From contig NZ_BMJA01000001.1 in the NCBI RefSeq assembly GCF_014642835.1, positions 124,001-188,000 on the forward strand: 64,000 nucleotides of DNA, given 5' to 3'. This DNA is from Dyella nitratireducens (GTDB lineage Bacteria > Pseudomonadota > Gammaproteobacteria > Xanthomonadales > Rhodanobacteraceae). Shown here piece by piece: positions 34,040-45,014 of the stretch. The position numbers and the translations under genes were made by a program. How positions within the stretch are numbered: the first letter of the stretch is position 1; each line of letters opens with the position of its first letter. The notes beneath the pieces were generated by a model. The model was not told where the DNA came from, did not search any database, and saw nothing but the letters and a program-made list of their open reading frames with translations.

Positions 34040-36646
34040 TCAGGCGGGGATAGCCGAAAGGCTCTGTCCGGACAACAAGCGTTCGCGCTCGCCCAGCAGG
34101 CGTTCGAAGCTGGTCTGCGGTAGAGGCCGGCAGAACAGGTACCCTTGCAGTTCATCACAGTGGTTGGCGCGCAGAAACTGCAGGTGCTGCTCGATTTCCA
34201 CGCCCTCAGCCACCACGCCGCGCTTCAAGCGATGGGCCATTTCGATGGTGGCGCGCACAATCGCCTCATCGTCCGGATCGACACCGATGTTGCGCACGAA
34301 GCTCTGGTCGATCTTGATGCGGTCGGCAGGAAGCTTGCGCAGATAATCCAGCGAGGCAGCGCCGGTACCGAAATCATCGATGGCGATATGGCAGCCGAGC
34401 TTGTGCAGCTTCTGCATGTTCTCCATCAGGTTGGGTGCGGCCTTGATGCTGATGCTCTCAGTGACTTCCAGTTCGAGCAGTCCCGGATCGAGACCGCTCT
34501 CCTCCAGTACTGACGCCACCACCTCCGATAGATCTGGCTGCATAAGCTGGACGGCGGAGAGATTCACACCCAGCCGCAAGCGCAGACCAAAGCGGTCCTC
34601 CCAGGCCTTGGCCTGCTTGCAAGCGGTACGCAGCACCCATTCGCCGATCGAGACGATCAGCCCGGTTTCTTCCGCCAGTGGAATGAAGAAACCCGGGCCG
34701 ATATTGCCCAGCTCTGGATGCTCCCAGCGCAGCAGCGCTTCCATGCCGACGATGTCTTCTGTTTCCGCGCTGATCTGCGGCTGATAGAACACGCGCAATT
34801 CGCCATTGCCCTCGGCATGGCGCAGCCGCGCTTTCAGGGCGGCGTTCTGCTGCTCTTGTGCAGGGCTTACATCGTAGACACGGTAGTTGTTGCGGCCAAG
34901 GCTCTTGGCGGCATACATCGCCTCGTCCGCATGTTTGAGCAGTGTCTCGGCATCGAGCGCGTCTTCCGGGAAATAGCTGATGCCGATAGATGCAGTGACC
35001 TGCAGCTCCGGACCATCTTCCAGATTCAGCGGCGCTTCCATCAACTGTACGATTTTGTCGGCCACACGCAGCACGTCGTCTGTCTTGACGATATGTCGCA
35101 ATACGATGATGAATTCGTCGCCTGCATAGCGCGCAACGGTGTCGGATGCACGCACACTACTGCGCAGCCGCTGTGTCACCGCAACCAGCACTTGGTCGCC
35201 TACTGCATGGCCAAGCGTGTCGTTGATGAACTTGAAGCGATCCAGGTCCACGAACAGCACTGCAAAGGTTTCACCGGTGCGGTTTGCTTCGCGAATGATG
35301 GTATCGAGGCGATCGTTGAACAGCAGGCGATTGGGCAAGCCTGTGAGCGCATCCAGCAAACCTTCCGCACGCCCCTGTTCGCGCGTGCGGCGCAATTCGA
35401 GTATGTGGGCAAAATGCGCAGCGGTGCAATGCAACACCGGCTCCAGGATGCCGGGTTCGCTGAAGGGGTAGCGACTACCTGCCAACAAAGCGCCCAGCAC
35501 GCTGCTTCGTTCGTCGAGCAAGGGCAAACCGACGAATCCGCGCAAGCCCAGCAGACTGATCAGGGGATCGACCTCGGCCAGCCGCCTTGCATCCTGTGGA
35601 TGCATCAACGCGCGACCGCCAAGCACAAGGCGCAGTGAGCTTTGCAACTGCGGTCCCGGCCAGACCTGTTCTTCGCCGCGCCAACGCTGCACGATCTGCA
35701 CCGGGACGCTGCTTTCTTCCGGACGAGCTGACCAAACGGCCAGATAGTCCAGATCCATTTCCTCCAACAGTAGCCGCGCTGTCTCCGGCAGGCTTGCGTC
35801 GTCATGGCCGCCAGAGAACAAACGCCCTAGCACGGTCAAAGCCGCAGCCGGACGCACACTGGCACTCGCGCTACGAAAAACCAGCGCGACCATCTCCCTA
35901 CCATCGTGTCTTATGCGGCGTACGCTAGCTTCACCGACGTCATGACCGCGGATCGACTTGCGCCTGCACGCCAGCCAGCGCCGGTCTGCATCAAACAACG
36001 CTTTGTCCAGGCTTACCGTTTCAAAAATCAGCACTTCCGATAACGGCGTGCCAGTCAGCAGGCTGTTAGCCAAGCCACTGTGCCTGACGTAAGCAGGATT
36101 GGCCTCCACTACGCGCTCGGCGGCAGGGTCGACGATCAACCAATCGCCCTCGCCATCTTCGAAAACAAAGCGGTAGTCACTGCTGGCGGAAGGCAGTGCA
36201 AAGGGAGGTGCAGCAGGTGTATGGGCGGCAGGTTCTGCAACAGGCGCGAGCTTGCCGCTGAGCAACTGCTGCCAGCGTGCGACGAGCTCGGTGCCAATCT
36301 GCGATGCGTACAACCATCCACCGATCACAGGTGGCAATTGCGTGGGCTTGACCGTTGCATCATCGAGCAACACGGCAATGATTGGCGCATTCGTACACGG
36401 AGGCAGCAGACGCAACTGCTCGCAAAGCGTGGCGCTGGCGCGTCCGTCACTGTCGAACACCACCACGATCAACGCCAGCGGTTCGCGCCCTTCCAGCAGA
36501 ATGGCAGCATGCGTAGTGTCGCGGGCGGAATGGATGGTGGGATGCCCCTCGCGATCGAGCACGTCGAACAGCTCGCGACGAAGCTCGCGCTGAGAGGCCA
36601 CCAGCAGGATGCCAGTTTTAAAGGCTGGCACGTTCACAGCAGCCAC
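34040..36646 (-). CDS. GGDEF-EAL protein with receiver-like, PAS and GAF domains
   Basis: An 868-aa cytoplasmic c-di-GMP enzyme. Domains in order: a degenerate receiver-like domain (about 10-130), PAS (about 160-270), GAF (about 285-430), GGDEF (about 440-600) and EAL (about 615-860). The cyclase signature is RYAGDEF near 510, an A for the first G, with the I-site RASD five residues before. The EAL side looks complete: MEALLRW, VNLSA, ELEVTES, IDDFGTG, KIDQSF, EGVE. Phosphodiesterase activity is therefore likely; cyclase activity is possible because AGDEF can be active. Its start overlaps the upstream small gene by 13 bases, so the two are translated together. Confidence 0.92.
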   Translation of the reverse strand: MAAVNVPAFKTGILLVASQRELRRELFDVLDREGHPTIHSARDTTHAAILLEGREPLALIVVVFDSDGRASATLCEQLRLLPPCTNAPIIAVLLDDATVKPTQLPPVIGGWLYASQIGTELVARWQQLLSGKLAPVAEPAAHTPAAPPFALPSASSDYRFVFEDGEGDWLIVDPAAERVVEANPAYVRHSGLANSLLTGTPLSEVLIFETVSLDKALFDADRRWLACRRKSIRGHDVGEASVRRIRHDGREMVALVFRSASASVRPAAALTVLGRLFSGGHDDASLPETARLLLEEMDLDYLAVWSARPEESSVPVQIVQRWRGEEQVWPGPQLQSSLRLVLGGRALMHPQDARRLAEVDPLISLLGLRGFVGLPLLDERSSVLGALLAGSRYPFSEPGILEPVLHCTAAHFAHILELRRTREQGRAEGLLDALTGLPNRLLFNDRLDTIIREANRTGETFAVLFVDLDRFKFINDTLGHAVGDQVLVAVTQRLRSSVRASDTVARYAGDEFIIVLRHIVKTDDVLRVADKIVQLMEAPLNLEDGPELQVTASIGISYFPEDALDAETLLKHADEAMYAAKSLGRNNYRVYDVSPAQEQQNAALKARLRHAEGNGELRVFYQPQISAETEDIVGMEALLRWEHPELGNIGPGFFIPLAEETGLIVSIGEWVLRTACKQAKAWEDRFGLRLRLGVNLSAVQLMQPDLSEVVASVLEESGLDPGLLELEVTESISIKAAPNLMENMQKLHKLGCHIAIDDFGTGAASLDYLRKLPADRIKIDQSFVRNIGVDPDDEAIVRATIEMAHRLKRGVVAEGVEIEQHLQFLRANHCDELQGYLFCRPLPQTSFERLLGERERLLSGQSLSAIPA

Positions 36647-37125
36647 CGCCCATCACGTAGCCTTGGGCGTTGGACCACGTCAGCGGCACTGCCCAAGCGC
36701 ACGGCAACGTCGTCAATGCTGGATACCAGCGTGTTTGGCGCATCGAGCAATACCACCCGGCGCACATGCCCAGCCGGCGCGCGGGCCAGTTGCCGCAGCA
36801 AGCTGCTGTCAGTCGGGACCAACGGCAAGGGAAAGGGGGAAATCAGGTAAACACCGAAATGAATGCTTTGCTGGATATAGCGCAAGGCATTGCCGATACG
36901 CTGCGAGCCAGGGATAACCGCATGCGCCTCGCGCAAGTTTTCCATGCCGGTTTCCGCCCGCCACAGGTAGACCGACTGCCCGTTCAAGCGGGCCAGGGCA
37001 CGAAATTGCTCGATCACGGCCTTACTCTCGACATGCTCAAGCACGACCAGCCCGCCAGGCGCCGTCAGGATGCGCTCATAGATATCGCTGCCGGCGAGCG
37101 GCGCGGGGGCCATCAGAGAAGTCAT
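36634..37125 (-). CDS. Unknown 163-aa protein coupled to the GGDEF-EAL gene
   Basis: Family not recognised. The ATG at 37125 is chosen; an in-frame TTG lies 3 codons earlier. The product is soluble with alternating strands and helices (LVVLEHVES, QSVYLWRAETG, GVYLISPFPLPL, RRVVLLDAP) that look like a RecA- or ATPase-like alpha/beta core without a Walker A motif. It overlaps the GGDEF-EAL gene by 13 bases, so it probably modulates or scaffolds that enzyme. Divergent from fadJ. Confidence 0.6.
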   Translation of the reverse strand: MTSLMAPAPLAGSDIYERILTAPGGLVVLEHVESKAVIEQFRALARLNGQSVYLWRAETGMENLREAHAVIPGSQRIGNALRYIQQSIHFGVYLISPFPLPLVPTDSSLLRQLARAPAGHVRRVVLLDAPNTLVSSIDDVAVRLGSAADVVQRPRLRDGRWLL

Positions 37126-37318
37126 ACCGCCCAAAGGGAAGTTGTCGCATCTCGTACGTTACGCAGTCGTACGCGAAGCGCAATACCCGGAGCGCAGAGG
37201 CGTGATCCAAGCGGCATACCCACTGCGATGCCCGCCAATACTCACCCGAATGGTATATCTCGCATTCATGTCTGCAGGACGGTATGGTGAAGGTCTCCCG
37301 ACCATCTCTCCATGCCCC

Positions 37319-39400
37319 ATGTTCGAAGGATTGCGCTTCAATCACTGGAAAACGAGCCTGGACGACAGCGGCATCGTTACCCTTGCCCTGGACCGCGCCC
37401 ACAGCAGCGTCAACGCAATTTCCCGCGAAGTCCTGGACGAGCTGGGACAGATCGTGGAGCGGTTGGCGATCGAGAAGCCCGTTGGGGTGCTCCTCCATTC
37501 GGCCAAGGCGAACGGGTTCGCGGTAGGCGCCGATATCAAGGAATTTGTCGAATACGCCCGGCAAGGCTCTGTGCTGGAGAACATCCAGAACGGCCAACGG
37601 GTGTTTGAAGCGTTGGCGCGCTTGCCCTGCCCCACGGTGGCCGTCGTGCACGGCGCCTGCATGGGTGGCGGAACCGAACTGATTCTGGCCTGCCGTCAAC
37701 GCATCGCCGCAGATGATGAGAAAACGCGAATAGGGCTGCCCGAAGTCATGCTCGGCATCCATCCCGGCTGGGGTGGCTCTGCCCGCCTGCCGCGCCTGAT
37801 CGGCGCGCCGGAAGCGTTGCCGGTGATGCTGACCGGCAAGGCCCTGTCTGCCCGCAAAGCCAAGAGCCTGGGCGTCGTCGACAGGCTAGCCCGCCCTGAC
37901 GAGCTGATGGCCGAAGCACGTGCCCTGCTCCGCCACCCCTATGCTCGCCCGTTTGCCCAGCGCACCACGGCATGGATCACCAATACCTGGCTGGCGCGCC
38001 AGATCCTTGCCCCCATGGTGATCAAGCAGGCAGCAGCGAAAGTCCGCAAGGAACACTACCCGGCACCGTTCGCATTGATTGAGGTGTGGAAGCGTGGCGG
38101 CAGTAATATCCAACAACGCCTGAAACTCGAAGCACGCTCCGTCGCCAAGTTGGCGGAAACCTCTACTGCACGCAATCTGATTCGCATCTTCTTCCTGCAG
38201 GAACGGTTGAAAGGCCAAGGCAGCGGCATCGATGCCGGCATTCATCACGTGCACGTAGTAGGTGCAGGCGTGATGGGCGGCGATATTGCAGCATGGGCGG
38301 CGTTCAAGGGCTTTGACGTGACGCTGCAAGATCGCGAGATGACATTCATCCAGCCAGCATTGGATCGCGCGCGTGCGTTGTATGAGAAAAAGCTGAAAAC
38401 ACCGGAAAAAGTAGAAGAAACACGCAAGCGTCTGCGTGCGGACGTGGAAGGTGCTGGCGTTGCACAGGCAGATCTCGCCATCGAAGCCATCTTTGAAAAC
38501 CCCGCGGCGAAGGAAGCACTCTACGCGGCCATCGAACCGCAGCTAAGCAACAGCAACGGCATTCTTGCCACCAATACGTCGTCGATTCCGTTGGATGAGT
38601 TACGTAAGAGTCTGCACGCGCCACAGCGTTTCCTGGGTCTGCATTTCTTCAACCCCGTAGCGCAGATGCCGCTGGTGGAAGTGGTGCGTCATGACCGCCT
38701 CGATCCTTCCATCGAAAAGCGCGCAATGGCGTTCTGCAAAGCCCTTGGCAAATTGCCGGTGGCGGTGAAGGGCACACCGGGCTTTTTGGTGAATCGCATC
38801 CTGATGCCCTACCTGCTGGAAGCGCTACGCCTGTACAACGAAGGTATACCGGGACCGGTGCTCGACAAGGAAGCCAAAGCTTTCGGCATGCCCATGGGTC
38901 CCATCGAGTTGGCTGATACCGTAGGCCTGGATGTATGCGCTTCGGTCGGCAAGGAACTGGCACCGTTCCTGGGCTTGGAACTGCCACCGGGGTTGGAAGA
39001 AAAACTCGAAGCCGGCAAACGTGGCAAGAAGGATGGCCAGGGTTTGTATACCTGGCAGGAAGGCAAGCCACAGAAGCCGCAAGTAGACCCGGACTACACG
39101 CCACCGCCAGATCTGCGCGACCGCATGATCCTGTCCATGGTGAACGAAGCGGTTGCCTGCCTGGGCGATGGTGTGGTGGACGATGCTGACTTGCTCGACG
39201 CCGGCGTGATTTTCGGCACAGGTTTCGCACCATTCCGTGGCGGCCCCATCCAATTCGTACGCGATGAAGGTACCGAGAAGATTCACCAGAAACTCGAAGC
39301 GCTGGCGAAGCGTTATGGTGAACGCTTCACGCCAAAGAACGGGTGGGATCACCCAGCACTGAAGTCGCAAGCAGAGTTTGAGATGGCTGTTGCCGGTTGA
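37319..39400 (+). CDS. fadJ: Bifunctional enoyl-CoA hydratase/3-hydroxyacyl-CoA dehydrogenase
   Basis: Fatty-acid beta-oxidation multifunctional enzyme. The ATG at 37319 (MFEGLRFNHWKTSL) gives 693 aa; the open frame reaches 59 codons further up without family sequence. Crotonase domain (1-190) with GADIKEFVE and oxyanion loop ACMGGGTELILACRQRIA; dehydrogenase domain with NAD loop VVGAGVMGGDIAAW near 311, NTSSIPLDELR, LHFFNPVAQMPLVEV, and C-terminal 3HCDH halves. A partner thiolase is not in the window. FadB-type alpha subunits are close relatives; the 693-aa length and lack of adjacent fadA favour the FadJ-like name. Confidence 0.88.
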   Translation: MFEGLRFNHWKTSLDDSGIVTLALDRAHSSVNAISREVLDELGQIVERLAIEKPVGVLLHSAKANGFAVGADIKEFVEYARQGSVLENIQNGQRVFEALARLPCPTVAVVHGACMGGGTELILACRQRIAADDEKTRIGLPEVMLGIHPGWGGSARLPRLIGAPEALPVMLTGKALSARKAKSLGVVDRLARPDELMAEARALLRHPYARPFAQRTTAWITNTWLARQILAPMVIKQAAAKVRKEHYPAPFALIEVWKRGGSNIQQRLKLEARSVAKLAETSTARNLIRIFFLQERLKGQGSGIDAGIHHVHVVGAGVMGGDIAAWAAFKGFDVTLQDREMTFIQPALDRARALYEKKLKTPEKVEETRKRLRADVEGAGVAQADLAIEAIFENPAAKEALYAAIEPQLSNSNGILATNTSSIPLDELRKSLHAPQRFLGLHFFNPVAQMPLVEVVRHDRLDPSIEKRAMAFCKALGKLPVAVKGTPGFLVNRILMPYLLEALRLYNEGIPGPVLDKEAKAFGMPMGPIELADTVGLDVCASVGKELAPFLGLELPPGLEEKLEAGKRGKKDGQGLYTWQEGKPQKPQVDPDYTPPPDLRDRMILSMVNEAVACLGDGVVDDADLLDAGVIFGTGFAPFRGGPIQFVRDEGTEKIHQKLEALAKRYGERFTPKNGWDHPALKSQAEFEMAVAG

Positions 39401-39410
39401 TGGCATAAAT

Positions 39411-39427
39411 TGGGGTTTACGCCCCAA
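39411..39427. repeat. Decayed single REP arm
   Basis: TTGGGGTTTACGCCCCAA keeps the GGGG/CCCC stem of the GTAG family but has lost the GTAG head. It sits in the 37-base gap between convergent fadJ and the DUF2058 gene and may serve as their shared terminator stem. Confidence 0.45.
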
Positions 39428-39437
39428 CGTGCACCAC

Positions 39438-40010
39438 TCACCACATCAAATCATCGGGAATGCCTTCTTCATCCACACCGACAGCGGCCGGATCCACCAA
39501 CAGAGCCACCAGGTGCGAATCGATCTCACGCACCTGCTCGGCCACGGTCTGCGTCACCACCAGATAACGGCCAGCGTTCTGCACAATGCCCAGCTTGCCG
39601 GCGTTGAGGTCGGCAAGCTGGTTGGCGTCCACGTAGACGCGGCGAATCTTTCCGCCATATTCGAAATGGCGTACCTGATCGCCATCGGCCTTGTTCAATA
39701 TCTGGCCTTCAAGCAGTTTCTGCACTTTCGCCTTGCGCTCACGCTTTAAGCGCGCCTGCTCGGCGGCCTCCTGTTCGGCGCGCTTGCGCTCTTCGGCCTC
39801 GGTATGGGCGCGAATGGCGTAAGCCTTGGCCAGATCGATCTCGCCCTCTTTCCGTGCTGGCTTGGGCTGATGCGGTGGCTTGTGATGCGGCGGCTTGCCT
39901 TTCGCAGAGGGAGCGTGCGGCCTTGGTGCCGGCTGCTGCTGGCGCTTCTCGTCCTTGAGTTGCTTGACGATGCCGCTCTTCAGAAGCTGATCTCGCAATG
40001 AATCGACCAT
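39438..40010 (-). CDS. DUF2058 protein (YaiL-like)
   Basis: A 190-aa soluble protein: MVDSLRDQLLKSGIVKQLK helix, a Pro/Lys/His-rich linker (about 25-60), a charged coiled coil of Glu/Arg/Lys/Ala (about 60-110), and a compact C-terminal domain (HFEYGGKIRRVYVDANQ, GRYLVVTQTVAEQV). The family is labelled nucleoprotein/polynucleotide-associated; no enzyme activity is established. Confidence 0.88.
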   Translation of the reverse strand: MVDSLRDQLLKSGIVKQLKDEKRQQQPAPRPHAPSAKGKPPHHKPPHQPKPARKEGEIDLAKAYAIRAHTEAEERKRAEQEAAEQARLKRERKAKVQKLLEGQILNKADGDQVRHFEYGGKIRRVYVDANQLADLNAGKLGIVQNAGRYLVVTQTVAEQVREIDSHLVALLVDPAAVGVDEEGIPDDLMW

Positions 40011-40042
40011 GATTGAAATCCGGTGTTACGTTTTACGTTCTA

Positions 40043-40251
40043 TCAGTAGTGTGGCGGCGGCGGTTCGCTGTGCGGATCAGGTGACTGCCCGAGGCGCACC
40101 GTTTCCAGTTCATTGCGTAGATCACGTACCAGGCGCTCCAAGGTCGCAATGCGCAGGGATTGGTCGGCGTCCGCGGCCACCAGTGCCTGGACGGCATCAT
40201 CGATAAAAGCGAGCCGGACTTCCAGTTCCGTGAGGCGCTGTTCGGTTTGGC

Positions 40252-40255
<4 letters not shown>
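40043..40255 (-). CDS. slyX: SlyX family protein
   Basis: A 70-aa short coiled-coil protein: [18 protein letters not shown] followed by heptads and a Pro/His-rich tail ending PPPPHY, the hallmark of SlyX. Function unknown. Its start overlaps the ugd stop by 4 bases. Confidence 0.88.
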
Positions 40256-41601
<1,346 letters not shown>

Positions 41602-41757
41602 CGTGTCGGGTCAATGCCTTGTTGAAAGCGAGGATTTTAGCAGCGCCAAAAGAAACGGCCATGTCAACGACACAGGCGCCTGCTTGAACCAATGCAAAAC
41701 AAACGGGGCGCGAATGATCGCGCCCCGTCGCCATGCATCGCGTTGTAACCGAAACGA

Positions 41758-42537
41758 TTACTGGCCGCCGCCACTTTCGCCGCCGCCCTGCGGAGCAGCG
41801 CCAGCCGGTGTCGGGCCAGTGCTCACCAGGGTCACGTCGAAAATCAGCGTTTCGTTCGGCGGGAACGGACGGTTCGGCTCCGCGCCGTAAGCAAGATTCG
41901 GCGGAATGAAGAACTTGTAATGACCACCCACCTGCATCAGCTGCAGACCTTCGCGGAAGCCCGGAATCACGCGGGCCAACGGAATCGCAGTCGGTCCCGG
42001 CGGATTGTTCTTCTCAGAGCTGTCGAACACTTCGCCATTCACGAAGGTGCCCTTGTAGTTCACCTTCACGGTGTCGTTCGGACCCGGACGGGAGCCGGTG
42101 CCCTGAGTGACCACCTGGTACTGCAGACCGGACGCCGTGGTCTTCACGCCAGAAGCACTCTTGTTCTTGGCGAGGAAGGCATCGCCTTCAGCCTTGTTCT
42201 TGGCCGACAGCGTGTCAAATTCTTGCTTGCCCTTGGCTTCTGCCTGCGCGACGAAGCCCTTCCACACAGTGGACGCTTCGGCTTCGGACATGCTGGGCTT
42301 CTGGCCGCTCAGCGCGGCAGTCACTGCACGACCCACAGCTGCCGGGTCTACCAGTTCGCGCATCGGCCCAGGAATCTGGCCGGCCAACTGATAGCCCATG
42401 ATTTCGCTGGCCTTGGTCTTGTCGACGGTACCGGTTGCTGCGGTGCTGGACGTCTGGGCCTGCGCGCCAGCGGCGGTCATGCCCAGCGCAACGGCCAGCG
42501 CGGCCGCCGTCAGCGTGGGTCGCAGAAAATGCTTCAT
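41758..42537 (-). CDS. FKBP-type peptidyl-prolyl isomerase (FkpA/Mip-like)
   Basis: Periplasmic proline isomerase and chaperone. The ATG at 42537 opens with a signal peptide MKHFLRPTLTAAALAVALGM cleaved near AQAQ (residue 27), giving 259 aa; earlier in-frame starts are ignored. Residues 35-135 form the helical dimerisation domain of FkpA/Mip, and 145-245 the FKBP domain (VKVNYKGTFVNGEVFDSS, VIPGFREGLQLMQVGG, PNLAYG). A Gly/Gln-rich tail follows. Confidence 0.92.
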   Translation of the reverse strand: MKHFLRPTLTAAALAVALGMTAAGAQAQTSSTAATGTVDKTKASEIMGYQLAGQIPGPMRELVDPAAVGRAVTAALSGQKPSMSEAEASTVWKGFVAQAEAKGKQEFDTLSAKNKAEGDAFLAKNKSASGVKTTASGLQYQVVTQGTGSRPGPNDTVKVNYKGTFVNGEVFDSSEKNNPPGPTAIPLARVIPGFREGLQLMQVGGHYKFFIPPNLAYGAEPNRPFPPNETLIFDVTLVSTGPTPAGAAPQGGGESGGGQ

Positions 42538-42705
42538 TTGGAACTCCCTAGTCATGGATATGCCGGCGTGCCGAGCCGGACCTCCCCCCAAATGGAGGCT
42601 GGCCACGCATTGTGCTGTGTCCAGTCCGGTCTTGGCAACGACGATCCGAACTTGACCACCCTTCCCCTCAAAAGTTCAGGCCTGCAACTGTGCGCAGTGC
42701 CTCAT

Positions 42706-44472
42706 TCAGCTCGTTTCGTTAGGAGGAGATGAAGGCTTTTCCAGCGTTTCCCGCAATGCCGCCTGCAATCTCGCGTGCATCTTGACCAGACCGCGCCAAA
42801 GAATAACGGCGAAAATCACGCACACAGCGACCAGAGAAAGCGCTACGCCACGCGGCGGCAAAATCGTCGAACCCAATACGCCAACTAGCAGGGCCAGTAC
42901 CAGCAACGTTGCCAATGGAATCAGTTTCGCAAGAACCTGCCGGATGGCTTGTGTATATGCGCCGGCAAAACGCTCACGTATGCCTAATTCCGCCAGCAAC
43001 ATCCCCAAGGCTTCGGCTTTGCGATACACCGCAATCAGCAGCGGCAGCGATAGAAATAGCGCGCATGCCCAGATCAACGAGTGACGCATGTCACGACCAA
43101 GCCCCCATCGTTCAAACCAGGCTGCGTTATGCGCATTGACATAAGCGCCAATCACGAACAGCGTGACCACAAGCGCGATGTTCACCGCAATGTGCCAAAG
43201 CAATCGGCGAAACATATGCGCCACGACAGCGTTCTCGTTGACGGGCCGCAAATTTTCCAGCCAACCGCTGTAGCTGGTAATGACGAGCCGCAACGGCCGC
43301 GGCACCACATGCTTGCCTGCTTTGACGAGCAAATCAGCAGAGCGCAGCAGATACGGTGAAATCACCATGCAAATCAGCGCTGCCGCCACCGCCGTCGGAT
43401 AGATGAAATTGTCCACGGCATGCAACGTGAGCCCAAGCGTAGCGATCACGAACGAGAACTCACCGATTTGCGCCATGCAAAGCCCAGCACGCAGCGATGT
43501 GCGCAGATCGTGGCCAATGAAGAACATGCCGACGCTGCACACCACGCTTTTGCCGATCATCACCGTCAAAGCAATGAACACGGCAGGCAATGCGTAATGC
43601 ATAAGCAAGGATGGATCAATCTTCAAGCCGATCGCCACGAAAAACAGCGCAGCGAACATGTCGCGCAATGGTTCAACCAGATGAACAACGCGCGCAGCAC
43701 TACGTGCTTCGGCCACCACCGCGCCAGCCAAAAACGCACCCAGTGCGACGCTGAAACCCAGCCATGCGGCCAGCAAGCTAGTACCGAAGCAGATGCCAAG
43801 CACGCTGACCAGCAAGGTTTCATCGCGATCGAAATGCGCTACGTAATCCACCAGCCGCGGCACCAGCAAAAGCCCGACGATTATGCCTGCAACGACGAAC
43901 AAACCGAGGTGCCCGACGACTGTGAAAGCCGTTCCCGTCTCAACCGTACCGCTGATGGCGATCGCGGTAAGCAAGGTGAGTAGCACGATGGTGAGCATGT
44001 CCTCCGCTACCAGCATACCGATCACCAGACGCGCGAACGGCCATTGACGGAACCCTGTTTCCTCCAGCGCGCGCATGGCCACCATGGTGGAGGACAGCGC
44101 CACGATGGCACCTAGAAACAGGGCGTTACGGTCGCCCCAACCGAACAGCTGACCAAGCTGATAGCCCAGCCACAGCATGAAGCCCACTTCGATCACGGTG
44201 ATCAGCAAGACAGTGCCACCCACCTGCCGCAGTTTGCGCACGCTGAACTCGAGACCTAGCGTGAACATCAGCAGCACGACACCAAGGTTCGAGATATCGG
44301 CAATGGCACGCGCATCAGCAACCAGCACACCTGGTGTATGCGGGCCAATCACGACACCTGCCAGTATGTAACCCGGAAGCACGGGCAGCCGCAGCCGCTG
44401 GAACAAAATCGTCGTAGCGCCAGCCACGAGCATCACCAGAGCGAGGTCGCGAATGAAACCGATATCGTGCAT
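42706..44472 (-). CDS. CPA2-family cation:proton antiporter
   Basis: A Na+/H+ or K+/H+ exchanger of the KefB/YbaL group in the inner membrane. From the ATG at 44472 the protein has 588 aa with about 12 membrane segments in the N-terminal 400 residues (GYILAGVVIGPHTPG, ANLGVVLLMFTLGLEFSVRK, LGAFLAGAVVAEA) and two or three more hydrophobic segments in the C-terminal third. No TrkA-N nucleotide-binding domain is visible, unlike KefB/KefC. Ion specificity unknown. Confidence 0.88.
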   Translation of the reverse strand: MHDIGFIRDLALVMLVAGATTILFQRLRLPVLPGYILAGVVIGPHTPGVLVADARAIADISNLGVVLLMFTLGLEFSVRKLRQVGGTVLLITVIEVGFMLWLGYQLGQLFGWGDRNALFLGAIVALSSTMVAMRALEETGFRQWPFARLVIGMLVAEDMLTIVLLTLLTAIAISGTVETGTAFTVVGHLGLFVVAGIIVGLLLVPRLVDYVAHFDRDETLLVSVLGICFGTSLLAAWLGFSVALGAFLAGAVVAEARSAARVVHLVEPLRDMFAALFFVAIGLKIDPSLLMHYALPAVFIALTVMIGKSVVCSVGMFFIGHDLRTSLRAGLCMAQIGEFSFVIATLGLTLHAVDNFIYPTAVAAALICMVISPYLLRSADLLVKAGKHVVPRPLRLVITSYSGWLENLRPVNENAVVAHMFRRLLWHIAVNIALVVTLFVIGAYVNAHNAAWFERWGLGRDMRHSLIWACALFLSLPLLIAVYRKAEALGMLLAELGIRERFAGAYTQAIRQVLAKLIPLATLLVLALLVGVLGSTILPPRGVALSLVAVCVIFAVILWRGLVKMHARLQAALRETLEKPSSPPNETS

Positions 44473-44585
44473 GCAGTGCCCATGAATACGACTCAAGCAC
44501 AGCTTAACCCGATGCCACGATTTCGCTTGCGCCGTCATGCCTCTTTGAGTGATTCACGCGGCATGAACTTTTTTCTAAAAATTGC

Positions 44586-44614
44586 TTGACGGAATACAGA
44601 ACCCACCCTATTCT
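44586..44614 (+). promoter_or_regulatory. Sigma-70 promoter of the tRNA-Ala-Glu-Asp operon
   Basis: TTGACG and TATTCT separated by exactly 17 bases, ending 17 bases before tRNA-Ala. Confidence 0.75.
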
Positions 44615-44631
44615 TTCTGGCTTCCAGCGGC

Positions 44632-44707
<76 letters not shown>

Positions 44708-44715
44708 ACACATAC

Positions 44716-44791
44716 GTCCCCATCGTCTAGAGGCCTAGGACATCACCCTTTCACGGTGGCGACCGGGGTTCGAATCCCCGTGGGGACGCCA
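44716..44791 (+). tRNA. tRNA-Glu (TTC)
   Basis: A 76-base cloverleaf starting GTCCCCATCGTCTAGAGGCC, anticodon TTC in CCCTTTCACGG, T arm GGTTCGAATCC, encoded CCA. Eight bases after tRNA-Ala. Confidence 0.97.
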
Positions 44792-44860
44792 TTTCACCTA
44801 AGTATTGGGTGGGATGGAAAAGGACTTAGTAGGTTGGTTGCTGATAAGGCTGTAAAACGT

Positions 44861-44937
44861 GGAGCGGTAGTTCAGTCGGTTAGAATGCTGGCCTGTCACG
44901 CCGGAGGTCGCGGGTTCGAGTCCCGTCCGCTCCGCCA
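44861..44937 (+). tRNA. tRNA-Asp (GTC), copy 1
   Basis: A 77-base cloverleaf GGAGCGGTAGTTCAGTCGG, anticodon GTC in CCTGTCACG, encoded CCA. Identical in sequence to the copy at 57333-57409 on the other strand. Confidence 0.97.
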
Positions 44938-44944
44938 TTTCCAA

Positions 44945-44969
44945 GAAGCCCGCACGTTGCGGGTTTTTT
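44945..44969 (+). terminator. Terminator of tRNA operon
   Basis: CCCGCA-CGT-TGCGGG followed by six Ts, 11 bases after tRNA-Asp. Confidence 0.88.
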
Positions 44970-45014
44970 GTTGCCCACGAAAAACTTCCTCTTCTCCCTC
45001 CTGGAGAAACAGGT

